A stretch of 43,347 nt of DNA, taken from Bacteroidales bacterium UBA1187. Its GTDB lineage: Bacteria > Bacteroidota > Bacteroidia > Bacteroidales > Paludibacteraceae. The notes beneath the pieces were generated by a model. That model ran no database searches. It was not told the DNA's origin and saw nothing but the letters and a program-made list of their open reading frames with translations. The DNA lies in NCBI GenBank assembly GCA_002309835.1, contig DBYL01000025.1:8392-51738 (forward strand), in the 5' to 3' direction. Positions 41,117-43,347 of the stretch are shown here, one piece after another. Position numbers and translations under genes: made by a program. How positions within the stretch are numbered: position 1 is the stretch's first letter; every line of letters begins with the position of its first letter.

Positions 41117-41666
41117 ATACATATTATTTATTCTCGTAGCGCTGCTTCTCATGGGCTGCGGAACGAAGAAGAAGGTAGTCACGACGACTCCTGCGCCCAT
41201 AGAAGAGCCTGCCGTGCTGGCTTGGCATACATGCTTGATACAGAATGCGCGGGCAGTGGTGAGTACGGAGGATGAGAAAATTTCTGCGAACGTGACAATG
41301 CAGACCGTGCGCGACTCAATGCTCGTCATCAGCGTGATGCCGATGCTCGGTATGGAGATGGTGCGCGTAGAAGCAACGCCGTTTGAAGTCATCGCCATTG
41401 ATAAGTTGCATGGTCGTTATGCGCGCGCTACGTATGCTGAGTTGAACCGCAAACTCACACCCAGCATCAACTGGGATGTACTGCAACAGTTATGTTCGGC
41501 AGAGTTACCTACCGGACCTGAGAAAGCACGATTAGTGTACCGCTTCGGCGATGAGACACTCGAACTGGTCATCACCTATCCGGAACGCAAGACGGATGTA
41601 CCTGTTCGCGTGACGAATGTACGGTTGGATAAATATACGCAAATAGACATAAGTAAATGGTTATAA
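41103..41666 (+). CDS. DUF4292-type lipoprotein
   Basis: A 187-residue lipoprotein with lipobox LLMGC (Cys19) followed by a Lys and Thr/Pro-rich linker. The remainder is a beta-rich LolA/LolB-like fold as in DUF4292 (SMLVISVMPMLGMEMVRVEATPFEVIAIDKLHGRYARA). The family is conserved in Bacteroidota and probably binds lipid or lipoprotein in the periplasm, which is inference from fold. It overlaps the TPR gene by 14 and the EnvC-like gene by 10 bases. Confidence 0.8.
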   Translation: MQSNKYILFILVALLLMGCGTKKKVVTTTPAPIEEPAVLAWHTCLIQNARAVVSTEDEKISANVTMQTVRDSMLVISVMPMLGMEMVRVEATPFEVIAIDKLHGRYARATYAELNRKLTPSINWDVLQQLCSAELPTGPEKARLVYRFGDETLELVITYPERKTDVPVRVTNVRLDKYTQIDISKWL

Positions 41667-42841
41667 GAGTAAACATACTGGCATTGGCATTGGCGTTGGT
41701 GTTGGTCTCTCCTGCTTTGGCGGCGGATAGTGTAAAGGATTTGCAAAAGAAGCAGAAGAAGTTGCAGGCGGAGATTGAGCAGACGAATAAGATGCTCAAG
41801 CAGACCAAGAAAGATGAGACAGCTACGCTGAATAAGTTGCAACTCACCCAGCAGAATATCAAGAACCAGAAGATCTTGATTAAGACCCTCGATAATGAGA
41901 TCACGGCGCTGGACCGCGAGATGACGAAGTTAGGGAACACCCGTGACTCCTTACAACGCGTACTCGAGAACTACAAGAAGGACTATGCGCAGATGGTTCA
42001 GCAGAGCCATTATGCACAGATGCAGCAGTCGCCGCTGCTCTTCCTCATGAGTAGCGACAGTTTTCAGCAGTTAGTTCGTCGCGCGCGGTACCTGCAGGAG
42101 TTCGCGCATTTCCGTCAAGAACAGGTGGCGCGTATCGAATATACGCAGGCAGAGATTGACACGCAAAATGACCTATTGCAAGCCAACAAAGATGACAAGC
42201 AGAATGCTCTCTCTTCCCGCAAACGCGAGCAAGAGAACCTGCAACGCGATGAGCGCAAACAGCAGACGATGCTCAATCAGTTGAAGAGCAAAGAGAAAGA
42301 CCTCACGAAAAAACTCAACCAGCAGCAGAAGAAAGTGGCGGAACTGAACAAGAAGATCGATGATATCATCCGTTCGCAGACCGCCAAGACTTCCAAGTCC
42401 ACACTCACCAAAGAGCAGCAGTTGATTGCCGGTGGTTTTGAAGCAAATAAAGGTCGTCTGCCGTGGCCTGTTGAACGCGGTATGATCAGTGGTCATTACG
42501 GTAAGCAGCAACACCCCGTCTATTCGCAAGTAACGCTGGATAACAAAGGTATTTATATCCAAACGACGGCCGGTATGAAAGCAAGAACAGTGTATAAAGG
42601 CGAGGTAACAAGTTGCTTCATGGTAGCGAATACCTACGCGGTAATCATTCAGCACGGTAACTACCGCACCGTCTATTCCAACCTCAGTAAGCTCAACGTC
42701 AAGCAAGGCGATAAGGTGGAGACCAAACAGGTCATCGGAACCATCTTCACTGACCCGGAGCAAGACCAAAAAACGGAATTATACTTCCAGATATACAAAG
42801 ATAGAAACATTTTAAACCCCGAGCTGTGGATTGCTCGATAA
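41657..42841 (+). CDS. EnvC-like murein hydrolase activator (coiled coil plus degenerate LytM)
   Basis: A 394-residue exported protein. Signal peptide about residues 1-21 (ending ALAA), long coiled coils (about 22-120 and 160-255, rich in Lys, Gln, Leu) and a C-terminal LytM/M23-like domain (about 265-394). In the LytM domain the metal ligands are lost: the usual GIDI reads GIYI and the usual HLHFE reads ELYFQ. It is therefore expected to be a non-catalytic activator of cell-wall amidases during division, as EnvC is. The first 10 bases overlap the DUF4292 gene; the signal sequence is encoded by hexamer repeats (41680-41703). The FKBP gene follows after three bases. Confidence 0.9.
   Translation: MVIRVNILALALALVLVSPALAADSVKDLQKKQKKLQAEIEQTNKMLKQTKKDETATLNKLQLTQQNIKNQKILIKTLDNEITALDREMTKLGNTRDSLQRVLENYKKDYAQMVQQSHYAQMQQSPLLFLMSSDSFQQLVRRARYLQEFAHFRQEQVARIEYTQAEIDTQNDLLQANKDDKQNALSSRKREQENLQRDERKQQTMLNQLKSKEKDLTKKLNQQQKKVAELNKKIDDIIRSQTAKTSKSTLTKEQQLIAGGFEANKGRLPWPVERGMISGHYGKQQHPVYSQVTLDNKGIYIQTTAGMKARTVYKGEVTSCFMVANTYAVIIQHGNYRTVYSNLSKLNVKQGDKVETKQVIGTIFTDPEQDQKTELYFQIYKDRNILNPELWIAR
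41680..41703 (+). repeat. Hexamer repeats within the EnvC signal sequence
   Basis: GGCATT twice, then GGCGTT and GGTGTT, encoding alternating Leu-Ala and Leu-Val of the hydrophobic core. Copy number changes would stay in frame and lengthen or shorten the signal core by two residues. Confidence 0.6.
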
Positions 42842-42844
42842 AGT

Positions 42845-43347
42845 ATGCGTAGATATTTTCTTTTATTAATTGCCGCTGTGGCGCTCCTGAGCGGTTGTAA
42901 ACAGAACAACTGGCTCGATTGGAAGACGCAGAACGAGATGTGGTTGGCGAACAACAAGACTAAGGCCGGTGTGAAGACTACCTCCTCCGGATTGCAATAT
43001 AAGGTTATTGCAGACCCGTTGGCGAACCAAGGGGACGCCACTCCGAATAGTACTAGTACTATTGTATGCGATTATACCCTTCGTTTGATTAACGGAACAG
43101 AGATAGAGACTACCAACGGCGCTTCTATCCCTCTCGCGCAAACCGTCCCTGGCTTTGCCGAAGGTTGCCATAAGATCCATAACCAAGGCGACATCGAGTT
43201 ATACATCCCTGCCTATCTGGGCTACGACTACAGTAAGTACGAGAGCAATGAATACGGAGGGGCCGAAGGAAATGGTACCGAAGGTACTTCGCATTATATT
43301 CCGCCCTACTCTACGTTGATTTTCACGATACACATATGCGGCATTTC
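42845..43347 (+). CDS. FKBP-type peptidyl-prolyl isomerase lipoprotein, partial
   Basis: The gene runs off the right edge; 167 codons are present. It starts MRRYFLLLIAAVALLSGC, a lipoprotein signal with Cys18. The FKBP domain is recognisable: SGLQYKVI, the hydrophobic strand VCDYTLRLINGTEIE, PGFAEGCHKIHNQGD and the ending IPPYSTLIFTIHI, the usual last strand, so only a few residues are probably missing. It should speed prolyl isomerisation in the periplasm. Active-site aromatic residues are only partly conserved and activity is uncertain. It is the last visible gene of the dagK-dut operon. Confidence 0.85.
   Translation, partial: MRRYFLLLIAAVALLSGCKQNNWLDWKTQNEMWLANNKTKAGVKTTSSGLQYKVIADPLANQGDATPNSTSTIVCDYTLRLINGTEIETTNGASIPLAQTVPGFAEGCHKIHNQGDIELYIPAYLGYDYSKYESNEYGGAEGNGTEGTSHYIPPYSTLIFTIHICGI

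Noticed and set aside
1..43347. CRISPR arrays, tRNA or rRNA genes, insertion sequences, prophage
   Set aside because: The tandem repeats seen have units of 6-11 bp without spacers; no transposase or integrase frame and no cloverleaf-like sequence was found in the few intergenic spaces.

Overview
This window reads as a chromosomal segment of a Bacteroidota bacterium, most likely order Bacteroidales. The evidence is the TAnnTTTG-type -7 promoter boxes (often TACCTTTG), the absence of Shine-Dalgarno-like starts, a long SecA with a C-terminal zinc site, Bacteroidota-type families (DUF3078, DUF4292, CarboxypepD_reg plus beta-barrel receptor) and the dut-TPR-DUF4292-envC gene order. It is gene-dense core genome. 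I see no IS element, prophage, CRISPR array, rRNA or tRNA.

Layout. (a) 1-8000, minus strand: the start of dnaK, then a probable run gdhA-kbl-tdh-M16 peptidase-era, covering ammonia/glutamate and threonine/glycine metabolism, a secreted zinc peptidase and a ribosome-assembly GTPase. (b) 8100-13900, minus: an ECF sigma factor, a four-TM partner and an outer-membrane beta-barrel receptor, plus a separately promoted NtrY-like sensor kinase with a lipoprotein-type N-terminus. (c) 13900-23200, plus: a lipoprotein esterase, then a tight operon dxs-trkA-trkH-SGNH hydrolase-MBOAT acyltransferase-coaE. (d) 23200-26300, minus: pdxJ-exbB-exbD-tonB-DJ-1, ending in a terminator inside coaE. (e) 26400-29750, plus: nadK-lgt-fmt-HD hydrolase. 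(f) 29700-34240, minus: secA and a DUF3078 protein. (g) 34660-38630, minus: an uncharacterised envelope operon of an exported OmpA-family protein with two zinc ribbons, an exported helical protein, a 28-codon ORF and a lipoprotein built from four cysteine-bracketed repeats. (h) 38760-43347, plus: a DagK-like lipid kinase, dut, TPR protein, DUF4292 lipoprotein, EnvC-like murein hydrolase activator and the start of an FKBP prolyl isomerase.

The least expected signals lie between or across genes. Nine promoters share an extended -33 element related to TTGCATATATGCAA; in eight of them it starts exactly 23 nt before the -7 box. Short tandem arrays with 7-, 8- or 11-bp units occupy many of the gaps, and one octamer array occurs both in the dnaK leader and inside the fmt coding sequence. 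Two convergent gene pairs overlap at their 3' ends, one with a cUUCGg-loop terminator encoded antisense in coaE. Operon (g) is the best candidate for an undescribed system; its function is unknown and I do not assign one.
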